64,000 bases of DNA from Chitinophaga rupis (GCF_900109685.1 NZ_FOBB01000012.1:62001-126000); one strand, 5' to 3'; counted from the stretch's first letter, positions 35,928 through 46,392 are shown. A program made the numbers and translations. The notes: generated from the letters alone by a model not told the origin.

Positions 35928-36824
35928 TTAATTCATCATCCGGTAATCATTCGGCGTAACGCCTGCTTTTTGTTTGAATAAACGGTTGAAATGCTGCGGG
36001 TATTTAAAGCCCAGCTCATAGGCAATTTCACTCACAGATTTATTCATGTCGAACAGTCTCTCTTTCGCCACATCTATAACTTTTGACTGAATGTATTCCT
36101 GAGCAGATCTGCCGGTCTCTTTCTTCACCAGGTCACCAAAATAGTTGGATGATAAATGCAGGGTTCTGGCGCAATAAGCTACGGAAGGCAAGCCTTCGTT
36201 CTGCGGTTTATCGGATGAAAAATAGCTTTTCAATAAATATTCAAACCGTTCCAGGATCCCCTTGTTTGCATTGTCGCGCGTAATGAACTGGCGGTCGTAA
36301 AAACGGGTGCAGTAATTGAGCAGCAACTCGATGTTGGATGCAATCAGCCTTTTGCTGTGCTTGTCTATATTCTGATCAAGTTCATACCCGATCTTTGAGA
36401 AGCAATCAATCACAATATTCCTTTCTTTATCCGACAAGTGAAGCGCTTCATTTACATCGTATGAAAAGAAAGAATAATCCTGAATATGTTTGCCCAACGG
36501 GGTGCCATTTATCAGGTCGGGATGAAAGAGTAATACCCAGCCTTTCGGGGCAAAGAGCTCAATGCCAGGTTCCACACCTATCACCTGTCCGGGCGCTACA
36601 AATATCAGACTTCCTTCCTGGTAGTCATAGTGACTTCTTCCATAGCGTAACTGGCCATAGTTTAGTTCTTTCAGACCTACCGCATACAAACCAAAGTTGA
36701 ATGTTCTGGCGGGCATCGGTAACGCTTTCGACAGGTCAATCACCGAAACCAGCGGATGTTTGGTAGTTAGGCCCCGTATGGAATTGTATTGTGCGATGCT
36801 GCCAATTTTTATAATCTCTTCCAT
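35928..36824 (-). CDS. AraC-family transcriptional regulator
   Basis: 298 residues. The N-terminal cupin-like domain (RTFNFGLYAVGLKE, YDYQEGSLIFVAPGQVIG, GWVLLFHPDLINGTPLGKHI) is followed by an AraC HTH domain (SVAYCARTLHLSSNYFGDLVKKETG and SVSEIAYELGFKYPQHFNRLFKQKAG). It runs divergently from the aldo/keto reductase at 36985 and is a close paralog of the AraC at 37986-38879. Such pairs normally control the neighbouring oxidoreductase. Confidence 0.92.
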   Translation of the reverse strand: MEEIIKIGSIAQYNSIRGLTTKHPLVSVIDLSKALPMPARTFNFGLYAVGLKELNYGQLRYGRSHYDYQEGSLIFVAPGQVIGVEPGIELFAPKGWVLLFHPDLINGTPLGKHIQDYSFFSYDVNEALHLSDKERNIVIDCFSKIGYELDQNIDKHSKRLIASNIELLLNYCTRFYDRQFITRDNANKGILERFEYLLKSYFSSDKPQNEGLPSVAYCARTLHLSSNYFGDLVKKETGRSAQEYIQSKVIDVAKERLFDMNKSVSEIAYELGFKYPQHFNRLFKQKAGVTPNDYRMMN

Positions 36825-36927
36825 ACCTTATTCTTTTATCGCTACAAAATTACAGGTTTCGGCAAGCTCTTTTGAGACCAGCCTTCCCAATCAGTAAAAT
36901 TGGTAGTAAAACCCGTAATCTGTATAA

Positions 36928-37968
<1,041 letters not shown>

Positions 37969-37985
37969 GCACGTCATACTCCCAT

Positions 37986-38879
37986 TCATGCATTGTTAAA
38001 ACCCGCCCGGAATTCCAGCGGCGACAGATTGGTTTTCTTTTTGAACAGTGTGCTAAACGATTGCGCGTGTTCAAATCCTAAAGCATAAGCGATCTCGCTG
38101 ACTGAAAGGCTGGTTGTGGAAAGCCTTTCTTTGGCTTTCGAGATCAGCTTTTCGTGAATATGCTGCTGGGTATTCCGCCCGGTATGCACACGCAGCAAGT
38201 CACTCAAATAATTTGGTGACAGGTTCATTTGTTCAGCAACATATTGTACGGTCAGTAAACCTTTCACCTCACCATAAAAATATTCATCGAGCAGCTTTTC
38301 AAATCTGACAAGCAACTCAGAATTATTATTCCTTCGCGTAATGAATTGCCGCTCGTAAAAACGATTGGAATAATTCAGCAGCAATTCGATCTGCGTTAAA
38401 ATAATCTCCTGCGTATGCTTGTCGATATGCCCGCACTCCTTATCAATTTTATTCAAAATGGTGATCAGGTCATCTTCTTCTTCAGCCGACAGGTGCAAGG
38501 CTTCGTTAACCGCATAATCGAAAAAACCATAGTTATGTATGCTATTTGCTAAAGTATGCTGCAATAAAAAATCCGGGTGGAAAATCAGCAGGTAACCCGA
38601 GGCACATTCCATATTTTGCAGGTCGAGATACTGCACCTGGTTAGGCGCCGTAAAACTCAAAACTCCCTTATCGTAATCGTAATGCTGCTGCCCGTACCTT
38701 ATCTTACCCTTCGCTTCCCGTTTCAAAGCCACGCAATAAAAGCGGTTGACAAAACCCTTCCAGACCTCATCTTCCAAAAAAGTGCTCGCGGCCAGATTGA
38801 TCACGCTCACTAAGGGGTGCCGCGGTTCCGGCAAACTGAGCAAGCGGTGAAATTCGGATATGGAGTTAATGGAGTTCAT
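37986..38879 (-). CDS. AraC-family transcriptional regulator (paralog)
   Basis: 297 residues from the ATG at 38879. Same domain plan as the AraC at 35928-36824, with matching segments (LLIFHPDFLLQHTLANSIHNYGFFDYAVNEALHLS; SVSEIAYALGFEHAQSFSTLFKKK). It starts 9 bp after the stop of the second aldo/keto reductase and so probably shares its transcript. It is convergent with the first, interrupted reductase. Confidence 0.92.
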   Translation of the reverse strand: MNSINSISEFHRLLSLPEPRHPLVSVINLAASTFLEDEVWKGFVNRFYCVALKREAKGKIRYGQQHYDYDKGVLSFTAPNQVQYLDLQNMECASGYLLIFHPDFLLQHTLANSIHNYGFFDYAVNEALHLSAEEEDDLITILNKIDKECGHIDKHTQEIILTQIELLLNYSNRFYERQFITRRNNNSELLVRFEKLLDEYFYGEVKGLLTVQYVAEQMNLSPNYLSDLLRVHTGRNTQQHIHEKLISKAKERLSTTSLSVSEIAYALGFEHAQSFSTLFKKKTNLSPLEFRAGFNNA

Positions 38880-38887
38880 AAACAAAA

Positions 38888-39891
38888 TTAATCAATTAAG
38901 CTCATACTGAATTCATCATACGGCGCCCCCGTATCTGTACCCAACGGCACGATACTTTCCAGCTGCGCCATCTCTGCGTCACTTAAATTAATCGCTGTTG
39001 CTGCTATATTTTGCTCCAGGTATTTCCGGCGTTTCGTTCCCGGGATCGGCAAGATACCTTTACTCATAATCCAGGCCAAAGCCAATTGTGAAGAGGTTAC
39101 GTTCTTTTCTTGCGCCATGGCTTCAATCGCTTTTACCAATTCGATGTTCTTATTAAATTGATCGCCCTGAAAACGCGGGATCGCCCTGCGAAAATCGTTC
39201 TCCGGCAGATCATCCAGGCTTTTGATCTGTCCCGATAAAAAACCGCGGCCCAACGGCGAATATGCTACAAAACCAATACCCAGCTCTTTTAACGTTGTCA
39301 ATACGCCACGTTCTTCTACTGTACGTTCGAACAAAGAGTATTCGCTCTGTACTGCCGTGACCGGGTGTACCGCATGCGCACGCTTTACCGTTTCCGACGA
39401 TACTTCCGACAAACCGATATAACCTACTTTACCTTCTTTGACTAACTCACCCATGGCTTCCACTGTTTCCTCAACCGGCGTGTTTTTATCCAGGCGATGC
39501 AAATAATACAGATCATATAATCTGTCTTCAGGTTCTTCAGCGAACGCTCCAGGGCTTTCTTAACATAATCTTTTTTACCGTTGATCGCCCAGGTCACTTT
39601 ATCATCTTCATTGATCTCCCAGCCAAACTTGGTTGCCAAAATATATTGGGCACGGTTACCACTAATCGCTTTCGCGATCAATTGCTCATTCTTCAGCGGC
39701 CCATACAGGTCGGCTGTATCTAAGAAGTTGCCGCCCAGTTCCAGCGAACGATGGATCGTAGCAATTGCTTCCTGCTCATCCGCCGGGCCATACATATGCC
39801 CCTCTTCAAAACCGGTCATACCCATACAACCCAACCCGATCATCGGGACAACCAAACCCTGGCTACCCAATGCAATTTTTTTTATTTCCAT
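38888..39891 (-). pseudogene. Aldo/keto reductase with a frameshift
   Basis: The N-terminal part starts at 39891 (GLGCMGMTGFEEGHMYGP, FLDTADLYGPLKNEQLIAKAI) and runs to LKNLKTDY. Near 39510-39520 the frame is lost: the expected [18 protein letters not shown] is split, with the C-terminal part in the next frame ([20 protein letters not shown] to DEFSMSLID, ending at 38888). A single missing base in the Ile codon after LKTDY explains it. Both halves are otherwise well preserved, so the lesion is recent or a sequencing error. Confidence 0.85.
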
Positions 39892-40027
39892 AACTCAAAG
39901 GTCATTCAATCAAACTTGGCAGCTGTATGCAAATCCCTGAAACTTGTACGCAAATCAAGGAGTTTAGCATACCGGACGTGAAATTTTTCGCTGGTGAGCA
40001 GCAGGAGAACAGTCTTTCGGTCTTGGA

Positions 40028-40222
40028 TTATCTATTTCCCGGCAGATCGTAAAAGCGCATGGCGGCACCATCTGGTGCGAAAGTTCTCCGGGTAATGGCA
40101 GTACCTTTTATATTGAGTTGCCGAGAGCTACGACCTGAATACCTTACAAACAAGTCATAGAAATCCAGCTCCCCATACTTTTCCGGACTTTTACAATCCC
40201 GGTAGCTATACCCTGTGACCAT
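40028..40222 (-). CDS. Doubtful small ORF overlapping the terpene synthase stop
   Basis: 64 residues beginning [10 protein letters not shown], with ATG 17 bp inside the 3' end of the first terpene synthase in another frame, an arrangement that would allow translational coupling. The sequence ([36 protein letters not shown]) looks moderately protein-like but matches nothing I know. The 39892-40027 region holds nothing else I recognise. Confidence 0.25.
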   Translation of the reverse strand: MVTGYSYRDCKSPEKYGELDFYDLFVRYSGRSSRQLNIKGTAITRRTFAPDGAAMRFYDLPGNR

Positions 40223-41186
40223 ATTCGGGTTTGGGAAACTCACCTGGTGCTTTGTAACGCGTAGAGCGGCCCTTATGATACCATGCTCCCAACCCGGAAA
40301 TCATCAAAGTCATATAGTGAACAAACCGTTCAATGTCTTTTTGGTATGAGCCGAAGTTGGGAAGATTGTTTTGTATTTCTACAAATTCTGCTACATAATC
40401 GTCGTGTATACGCATTGCCTCTGTAATGGCCTCTTCTATTGAGATCTTATATTGATGTTTGATCACAAGAATTATGTTGAGTACCTCAGTAGCGACCGCC
40501 AGTTCTTTTTCTATTGAGGCAAAGTCATTCTGGATCGCCATAATACGACACATAAGCATTTTCAATCGCCTAATAACCGGATGCTTTGAAATATGGTCAG
40601 GTACAATAAAATTAATGGAAGGCTCGACCGGGTCTCCATATGGATACATGGAAATTGAATATTCACGGATCAGCAACAGATTATTTAAAGTGGGGAATTG
40701 CGTGGATAATTTGTAAGGTGTTTCTTCCATGATTCCGTAAGTAGTATAATCATAGAAAGATTGCGCCCAGCGTTGAAACCAGTCATTGTTAACATAGGGA
40801 CGGAATTCCTCCCTGCTCAAAGCGACCTGTCTTAATAGCCCAATATCATCCGGCCCCGGATTCCCGCCAAGCATTATCTCTATAATATGATCCCGGATAT
40901 CCGCCAATTCATTAACCGGGCAAACTTCATAGTAATCATCGTATAACGTTAACCATACCATAAACCTGGCAATAGGCCGTATGTGCTCAATGCTGGTTGC
41001 ACCCGGGAACATGTATGATGTGGCCTGTGCCAAGCCATGCCCTTTGTATTTACGCCTTGTTGCTTCAGACATGAATGTATAATCAGTGTCGATCCAGTTA
41101 ATTTCCTCTTCGTTGAATGATTCTGAAAAAGGGCCAATTTCATATGGCCAGGGGTATTGTAAAACGGGGACATCTTTTTGTTTCAT
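40206..41186 (-). CDS. Class I terpene synthase (sesquiterpene-cyclase type)
   Basis: 326 residues, the usual length for bacterial terpene synthases. All metal- and diphosphate-binding elements are in place: DDYYE (83-87) after FMVWLTLY, NSE triad NDFASIEKE (N220, S224, E228), the pyrophosphate sensor Arg at 174 exactly 46 positions before the triad, and the RY pair (R310-Y311). It should ionise farnesyl or geranyl diphosphate and cyclise it; the product cannot be predicted. No prenyltransferase or P450 is adjacent. It follows the second synthase by 92 bp in the same direction. Confidence 0.92.
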   Translation of the reverse strand: MKQKDVPVLQYPWPYEIGPFSESFNEEEINWIDTDYTFMSEATRRKYKGHGLAQATSYMFPGATSIEHIRPIARFMVWLTLYDDYYEVCPVNELADIRDHIIEIMLGGNPGPDDIGLLRQVALSREEFRPYVNNDWFQRWAQSFYDYTTYGIMEETPYKLSTQFPTLNNLLLIREYSISMYPYGDPVEPSINFIVPDHISKHPVIRRLKMLMCRIMAIQNDFASIEKELAVATEVLNIILVIKHQYKISIEEAITEAMRIHDDYVAEFVEIQNNLPNFGSYQKDIERFVHYMTLMISGLGAWYHKGRSTRYKAPGEFPKPEYGHRV

Positions 41187-41278
41187 ACTAAAAATTTATG
41201 ATTATTGGATAATGTGGAGATACAATTAGCTTTCATTGATTAATATCGTATTGCAGATGATCTTGCAGGCGCATGGCT

Positions 41279-42280
41279 TCAGGTGCCGACCTTACTGTTT
41301 TTTTGCCTGATGGTTTCGATAGACGGGAATCCCTCAGTGCTATTGTAGCGTGGTAAATTAAAGGAAACGGCCTTCCAGCCACTAAGCGTCATACTGATAT
41401 AGTGTATGCGATTTACCACCAGGTCATGCCAGCGGCCAAAATCAGGCAGAAATGACTGAAGGTGTATGAACTCTCTCAGGTATTCGTTATGAATACGTAA
41501 GTCCTCTAAACAAGCCTCTTCAAGCGAAAGATTCCGATTATGCTGAATTGCCTTCACCACGTTATAATATATGCCGTCTGTAGCTTCATCTTTTCTCACC
41601 GACTGTACCTCATTAAAGCATACCATCATCCGTATAGCAAGTGAAATAATGCGTTGTATTACGGGATGATCGTGTATCTCATCCGGCAATGGCTGTTCAG
41701 TTTCTATGTCCGCCAGCTCCAGAAAGGGCCGGAGGCATAGTGAGTTTTCCCGGATGGCCAGGCATTCCTCAATACCCGGGAAAGTTCTCCTGGTTTTATA
41801 GGCCATTTCTTGTTCAAGCCCATTGAAATACCTGCTGAGGGCGGCAATAAAACGCTGCAACGACGCTGGCGTGAGGTATTTTAATAGTTCTTCCCTTAAA
41901 GAAGATAATAGCTGGCCAAGTGGCAGGCCGGATTTCTCCGCGGTTACCTTTCCTTTCAATATTGCAATGGTATGTTTGTGAACCAACTGTATCTCTTCAG
42001 GTGTGACTTCTTCGTACATGTCGTCATTATAGAGCGTCCAGAGCATGAAGCGGCACACAGGTTGTAGTCGTTCGTAGCTCGCCGTAGGAAACCATTGAGA
42101 GGCAATGTGGGCTGTTTTTGTTTTCTTGTACTTTAACCTCGTAGATTCATCATTATAATATAGCCAGCGGTATTCTTTGTCTATCCACTCATTGTTTGTT
42201 ACTTCCTGAAGTGTCTCTGCAAAAGGGTTTTTAAGTGTTGGAAACGGATAGCGAAATTTGGAAAGCATTTCTGAATTCAT
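41279..42280 (-). CDS. Second terpene synthase with altered NSE triad
   Basis: 333 residues, clearly related to its neighbour in layout: DDMYE (86-90) after FMLWTLYN, sensor Arg 177, RY pair R311-Y312. The metal triad reads NEVQSVRKDE, i.e. N223, S227 and Asp231 where Glu is standard, with Glu at 224 instead of Asp. This may change or weaken Mg binding, or the register may shift by one to E232. The two synthases probably arose by an old duplication, since identity is low. Transcription likely starts upstream of 42280 and covers both. Confidence 0.88.
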   Translation of the reverse strand: MNSEMLSKFRYPFPTLKNPFAETLQEVTNNEWIDKEYRWLYYNDESTRLKYKKTKTAHIASQWFPTASYERLQPVCRFMLWTLYNDDMYEEVTPEEIQLVHKHTIAILKGKVTAEKSGLPLGQLLSSLREELLKYLTPASLQRFIAALSRYFNGLEQEMAYKTRRTFPGIEECLAIRENSLCLRPFLELADIETEQPLPDEIHDHPVIQRIISLAIRMMVCFNEVQSVRKDEATDGIYYNVVKAIQHNRNLSLEEACLEDLRIHNEYLREFIHLQSFLPDFGRWHDLVVNRIHYISMTLSGWKAVSFNLPRYNSTEGFPSIETIRQKNSKVGT

Positions 42281-42673
42281 GGTTACCTGGGATGTTTAAC
42301 AGTTAATGATAGAAATCAATGCTTCTGGCAGTGATGTCTGAAATGAGGATAGGTAGATGTTGAATTTGGAAATGGACGATCTATTTGAGACTATTTTCTA
42401 CATGGCAAGCTTATTTTAACGGTTAACATTGAGGATTATGAAAAGCTCCGGAATGGAAATTAACTCCCGTTCCATGAAATTCTACCGCAGTAGTGCATAA
42501 ACGGGTTGGTTGTTATTCTTAAAATGATGGTCTGGTGATTTCGTATCGTAGATATATCCTGCCTTTATTATGAGGACATTACAACCGCTGTGAAATATTC
42601 CTCCAGGGAAAGTGTTCCTACAGTGCATCAATTTCAAACTTGAATCGTTTTTAGTCACCTCAAGGCTTGGAGG
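42281..42673. other. Intergenic region upstream of the terpene synthases
   Basis: It holds the promoter of the terpene synthase operon. Around 42646-42662 the sequence (TTTTTAGTCACCTCAAGG) resembles the stretch downstream of the intact tRNA-Gln (60611-60629), showing that the flank of the tRNA copy is also duplicated. Confidence 0.5.
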
Positions 42674-42715
42674 AATAAAAAAAGCCGGAACCTTCATGAG
42701 AAAAATTCCGGCTTT
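42674..42715 (-). terminator. Terminator behind the tRNA-Gln copy
   Basis: The stem AAAGCCGGAA/TTCCGGCTTT (42681-42690 with 42706-42715) is followed on the - strand by a T run. It corresponds in position to the terminator behind the intact tRNA-Gln. Confidence 0.8.
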
Positions 42716-42765
42716 GTTGCCCGACCTGGATTCGAACCAAGACAAACAGCGTCAGAATCTGTCTT
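42713..42765 (-). pseudogene. 3'-half copy of tRNA-Gln (putative attachment site)
   Basis: 42713-42749 is identical over 37 nt to 60679-60715, the 3' part of the intact tRNA-Gln. The match continues with two mismatches through the anticodon arm to about 42762. The acceptor 5' strand and D arm are absent, so it cannot fold into a tRNA. It is in direct orientation with the intact gene 18 kb away. This is what a tRNA-targeting integrase leaves at the distal end of an integrated element. Confidence 0.75.
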
Positions 42766-42888
42766 TCTGATACATTTGCCCATAGCTCATCCTCTCCTTG
42801 AGGGTAATATATATCTTAACAAGGTTTTAAATTAATTGGCCAATTTTCGCAAAGCTACAGCTTTGAATTAAGCAATTTTTGTGGATTC

Positions 42889-43212
42889 TTATGCCGATTT
42901 CCTTTCTTCCAGCACCTTTTGAATAGCCTGGCAAATTTCATAATCCTCATCAGTTTTAAACTGTGGAACAGCGCTAGTGTCTCTGAGCAGGGTTTCAAAT
43001 AGCATTGGCTTTTTTATTGAAACTTCGTCAGAAGCCAGAAATACTGTGGAGATTGTAATCTCATCTATACTATCATACCACAGTGATTTTCTTTTCATAC
43101 TTTTCATATCTTCTACTCCAAGCTCGCCTTTTTCCATCATTTCCATCAGTTCTTCTGTCGTTCCAACCGGAATAGGGTTATTGTTTTCATCGAGCTTATA
43201 GAACATCAGCAT
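42889..43212 (-). CDS. Conserved hypothetical protein (phage/island type)
   Basis: 107 residues from the ATG at 43212; the longer frame adds 33 residues unlike the rest. The sequence (MLMFYKLDENNNPIPVGTTE, DEITISTVFLASDEVSIKKPMLFETLL, then DYEICQAIQKVLEERKS) resembles short hypothetical proteins in phages and islands that carry the ISTVFLG..D..P.L.ET pattern. Function unknown. It lies just inside the putative island boundary. Confidence 0.55.
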   Translation of the reverse strand: MLMFYKLDENNNPIPVGTTEELMEMMEKGELGVEDMKSMKRKSLWYDSIDEITISTVFLASDEVSIKKPMLFETLLRDTSAVPQFKTDEDYEICQAIQKVLEERKSA

Positions 43213-43429
43213 AACAAAGGCTTTGATGGATTTCAACAATGGATTTACGAAACAAAAAAGCAGATACCTGGACAGGTACCTGCGGATATTGACATTTCTG
43301 ATAGGCATCACCTACAGATTCCTTAGTTTGAATGGTAAGGAAATCCGTTCTCACCATTCCGCAGCTCACTGTGTTATTACCAATTTATCAACCAGAAAAC
43401 GTTGATTCAACTTATTTGGGGAACGAGAA

Positions 43430-43620
43430 TTATTTTAAAGCAAGATTGAACGATTCATTATCTACCGGGAGGCATTCCTCATCCTTACAGGCCATAAACT
43501 TTACCTCTCCTACTATATTGGTAAACTCCCATTGAACTGGCCTTTCGAGTTGAGCCGATACTGTATTGATGCTAAAAGCGCTGCACTGAGCACAACAAGC
43601 TTCCTTATTATATTTTTCAT
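43430..43620 (-). pseudogene. Remnant of a DsbD N-terminal-domain-like (disulfide corrector) gene
   Basis: From the ATG at 43620 one frame gives a signal peptide (MKNIIRKLVVLSAALLASI). The next frame continues with INTVSAQLERPVQWEFTNI, then jumps to VGEVKFMACKDEECLPVDNESFNLALK and stops. The latter is the typical end of the DsbD alpha-domain (GxVEFMVCDDxxCLPP). About 90 central residues are missing, plus one frameshift near 43567. It is a dead copy of an exported thiol-disulfide protein, notable because other thiol-redox genes lie in the same island. Confidence 0.7.
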
Positions 43621-44355
43621 TACAATCTACTGATTTAGAATACAAACGGTATATAAAGTATGTGTACATTTTAAAGCAACAGCTGGTATTTACACCAGGC
43701 TGTTGCCGAGATCAAAGTGAACATGCTTATGACTAAAATGTGTTGGTAAGTCTATCCGGTTATTTAATGTTATTGTCACAATGCAATTACAGGCCCGCCC
43801 TATTTTTAAGAAGGATCTCCCATATAAGTAAACCGGTAATAAGTGGATTTGTACTGTTCGAGGATAAATTTTTTCTTTACCTTTTACCTTCCTGAGCCCC
43901 CGATGCTATTTATTAGTCGTTTCTTTGCTTGACGTTGATTCTACCGCCGCCAGCGCGCCCTCCTCACGGAGAATCCTAAGCGCATGGCACATTTTGTCCG
44001 CTTTAGCTTTTTGATGAGTTGCAAAGATTTATTTACATTGCATCATATAGTGATTTATGTGACATGAGCAATTGTGCTAAAGACAAGACAACACCAGGAC
44101 AATCCCCAAAATGCGGGCGCAAGAAGCCAAAATAGCCAGTAAAATTTTGAGGATTTATTTTATTTCTGTTATCCGGGAAACAACCAATAGCCGTATTGTA
44201 TAGTAGCGGAGAAAAAATTTGACCAGCGGGAAGATAGCAGCCTGCTTTATATGGTCAGGTTTACGTTCCATCTTTTATTGTAACCGTTCAGCCAGCGCCT
44301 TATCGCCAAGGCTACAGGAATTCCACGCACTGCTATTGTGCATTATGACAAGCTT
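43621..44355. other. About 730 bp with no intact gene
   Basis: A hairpin with a GCAACAGC/GCTGTTGC stem lies at 43676-43706. On the - strand between about 44035 and 43906 a frame reads THQKAKADKMCHALRILREE and ends ETTNK; it looks like the C-terminal remnant of a helical protein but I cannot name it. The rest shows no coding signal, in keeping with a decayed stretch of island. Confidence 0.45.
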
Positions 44356-44928
44356 ATGAAACTCTCAAAGCATATGAACGATCTATCCAACTTAGCAACC
44401 GAGGAGACACAAGAGATATCTATGCAATTGGTAATAGACAATTCAGAAGGCACGGTGTTAAATACCACAAAGATTCCAGCGCTATATAAATGGACTACCC
44501 TGCCCATGCATGAAGCCGTTGTCCAGCAAGGGCTCCACGGTATACTCATCAAACAGGGGCTGGAAAAAGAACAATTTGCCATCTACGTCCACCACACCGA
44601 TTTCAGACACCCAACTGCGCTCGTGCTAAATATCATAGAGCCCTGCACCTGCTATTTCTTCTCTGTGATGGGCAGCCCGGTGTTTATGGGAATGGACCCC
44701 GGGAACTTGTCTGAAATAGTGCTGGAAGCCCGTTCCATCACGGAGCTGAAATTCAATCTGGTGACCAACATTCACCGGATGATCTTTGGAGCGGGCACCT
44801 ATATTTCCATTTGTGTGGTCGTAGCTGACAACTTTAAATACCTGCTGGAGGATGAACAATGGATATACAACCTGTTGATGGAATATGACAAAATGATCTA
44901 TAAGCCCCCGACCCCGGGGCAGCAATAA
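44356..44928 (+). CDS. Hypothetical protein, first gene of an AraC operon
   Basis: 190 residues from ATG 44356; a GTG six codons upstream is also possible. No signal peptide. Mixed alpha/beta sequence (ISMQLVIDNSEGTVLNTTK, FAIYVHHTDFRHPTALVLNIIEPCTCYFF, TYISICVVVADNFKYLLEDEQWIYNLL). I do not recognise a family. It is followed after 10 bp by a 70-residue protein and then by an AraC regulator, probably one transcript. Confidence 0.6.
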   Translation: MKLSKHMNDLSNLATEETQEISMQLVIDNSEGTVLNTTKIPALYKWTTLPMHEAVVQQGLHGILIKQGLEKEQFAIYVHHTDFRHPTALVLNIIEPCTCYFFSVMGSPVFMGMDPGNLSEIVLEARSITELKFNLVTNIHRMIFGAGTYISICVVVADNFKYLLEDEQWIYNLLMEYDKMIYKPPTPGQQ

Positions 44929-44938
44929 AATACCCGGC

Positions 44939-45151
44939 ATGAAAAATCCTCAAAATGCCCCACATTACATTTTGCCCTTCTCCCATCAGGTCATGGTTCA
45001 ATGGGCTCCGTTACTGGAAGATCTACGCAGGGAATATCCCGCTGATGACTACCAGGCCGATGTACCCTACAACCAGATGCGGGAGGATATTTCCCAGGTG
45101 TTACATGATATCTATGATCAGCTAAAGCCTAAAGACTTTTTGATTCGTTAA
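44939..45151 (+). CDS. Small hypothetical protein
   Basis: 70 residues, soluble and acidic (HQVMVQWAPLLEDLRREYPADDYQADVPYNQMREDISQVL). No family recognised. It lies 10 bp after one unknown gene and 17 bp before the AraC regulator, and this tight spacing supports it as a real gene. Confidence 0.55.
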   Translation: MKNPQNAPHYILPFSHQVMVQWAPLLEDLRREYPADDYQADVPYNQMREDISQVLHDIYDQLKPKDFLIR

Positions 45152-45168
45152 CCATATCCCTCAATAAA

Positions 45169-46146
45169 ATGACCATGGTAATAAAACCTGTTCCAGCCAG
45201 GAGGATGAAGGTATCCTCCACGATAGAGCCTGCACTGCAATCTTATGAGATCACGAACACGTTACCCGCTGCGATGGTAACAGATACTGCGACCGTCCTT
45301 GTGCAGCAACTTCCCCTTGATATCCTGGTAGTGCATTATATTCTCATCCAGGTAGAACGCACAACAGAGATTGACTGCTTTCTGGACGATGACACCTACC
45401 TGCTGAATTTCGTGCTGGGAAACCCCTTACTTTCCAGCGAGGCGGCCGGCGTAACAGATGATTACCGTGAGGGGCAATACCAGCTGCTGCATATGCAACC
45501 GGGTAACTACCAGGTGTTTTACCCTCCTGGCCTGTATCGTTTCCTGCAGCTGGAGATCAGACGGGAATATGTCAATGACCTGATCACCGACAAACGCTTC
45601 TTTTATGACGAATACGGAGAAATGGCAGGTGTTGCGGTGCGCCGGTACAATAATCTTTCACTCAACATTCCGGTGGACCTGTGGATGCTGGCAGAGAAGA
45701 TCATCACCAATAAAGTACCAGGCATTAAAGGATCCGTGAAAATGGAAGCTGCAGCAAAGGAACTGCTGGTGAACGGGATCACACTGCTACTTGAACACCG
45801 GGAAGCAACGATCCCCATTCGTAAAACAGAAATGCAAAAGCTGGAGCAGATCAAAACGTACATACTAAAAAATCTGGACCGCAAACTTACTGTAAATGAC
45901 CTTTGCAAAGAGTTCAACATCGGCCGAACATGGCTCTATCACGGCTTTACGCAACTGTATGGCGACAATGTACAGGAATATATCCACAAGCAAAAGATGG
46001 ATCATGCGATGGACCTGTTAAAAAAAGGTTTGACAGTAAATGAAGTAGCATTCATGATAGGATTTGCTGATCCGGACAACTTTTCACGTGCATTCAGGCA
46101 ACGAGTAGGAATGACACCTACTGCGTTTAAAAAGCAGCATTCGTGA
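45169..46146 (+). CDS. AraC-family transcriptional regulator
   Basis: 325 residues. A long N-terminal domain of unknown type (TIEPALQSYEITNTLPAAMVTD, then YPPGLYRFLQLEIRREYVNDLITDKRFFYDEYG) precedes the AraC domain (LTVNDLCKEFNIGRTWLYHGFTQLYG; TVNEVAFMIGFADPDNFSRAFRQRVG). It is the third gene of a three-gene operon with two unknown proteins, which may be its targets or accessory proteins. Confidence 0.9.
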   Translation: MTMVIKPVPARRMKVSSTIEPALQSYEITNTLPAAMVTDTATVLVQQLPLDILVVHYILIQVERTTEIDCFLDDDTYLLNFVLGNPLLSSEAAGVTDDYREGQYQLLHMQPGNYQVFYPPGLYRFLQLEIRREYVNDLITDKRFFYDEYGEMAGVAVRRYNNLSLNIPVDLWMLAEKIITNKVPGIKGSVKMEAAAKELLVNGITLLLEHREATIPIRKTEMQKLEQIKTYILKNLDRKLTVNDLCKEFNIGRTWLYHGFTQLYGDNVQEYIHKQKMDHAMDLLKKGLTVNEVAFMIGFADPDNFSRAFRQRVGMTPTAFKKQHS

Positions 46147-46392
46147 ACAAACAGCCGGAATTTTATTAGTCAAAAAGAAAGAAATCTTAAAAATTATCCT
46201 TCGATATTTGTAATGAACACGCAGCAAGGAAGTAGTGATCGATAGCGAAGAGAAACCCTGTAATCCCGTTCCAATCCACTTTAGATTTATACTCAAAATA
46301 TCCAATTAGCCCGGCTAAGTATTGCATCACGTTACACGAAACCATTTGAGCTGTCGGAGCTAATTATTACCGGTCCTGTAATTTGACAAACC

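Noticed and set aside
42482-42745. 87-residue - strand ORF running through the tRNA copy
   Set aside because: Its start lies inside the tRNA-derived repeat (SWFESRSGNKAG is translated tRNA and terminator sequence) and the rest has no coding character.
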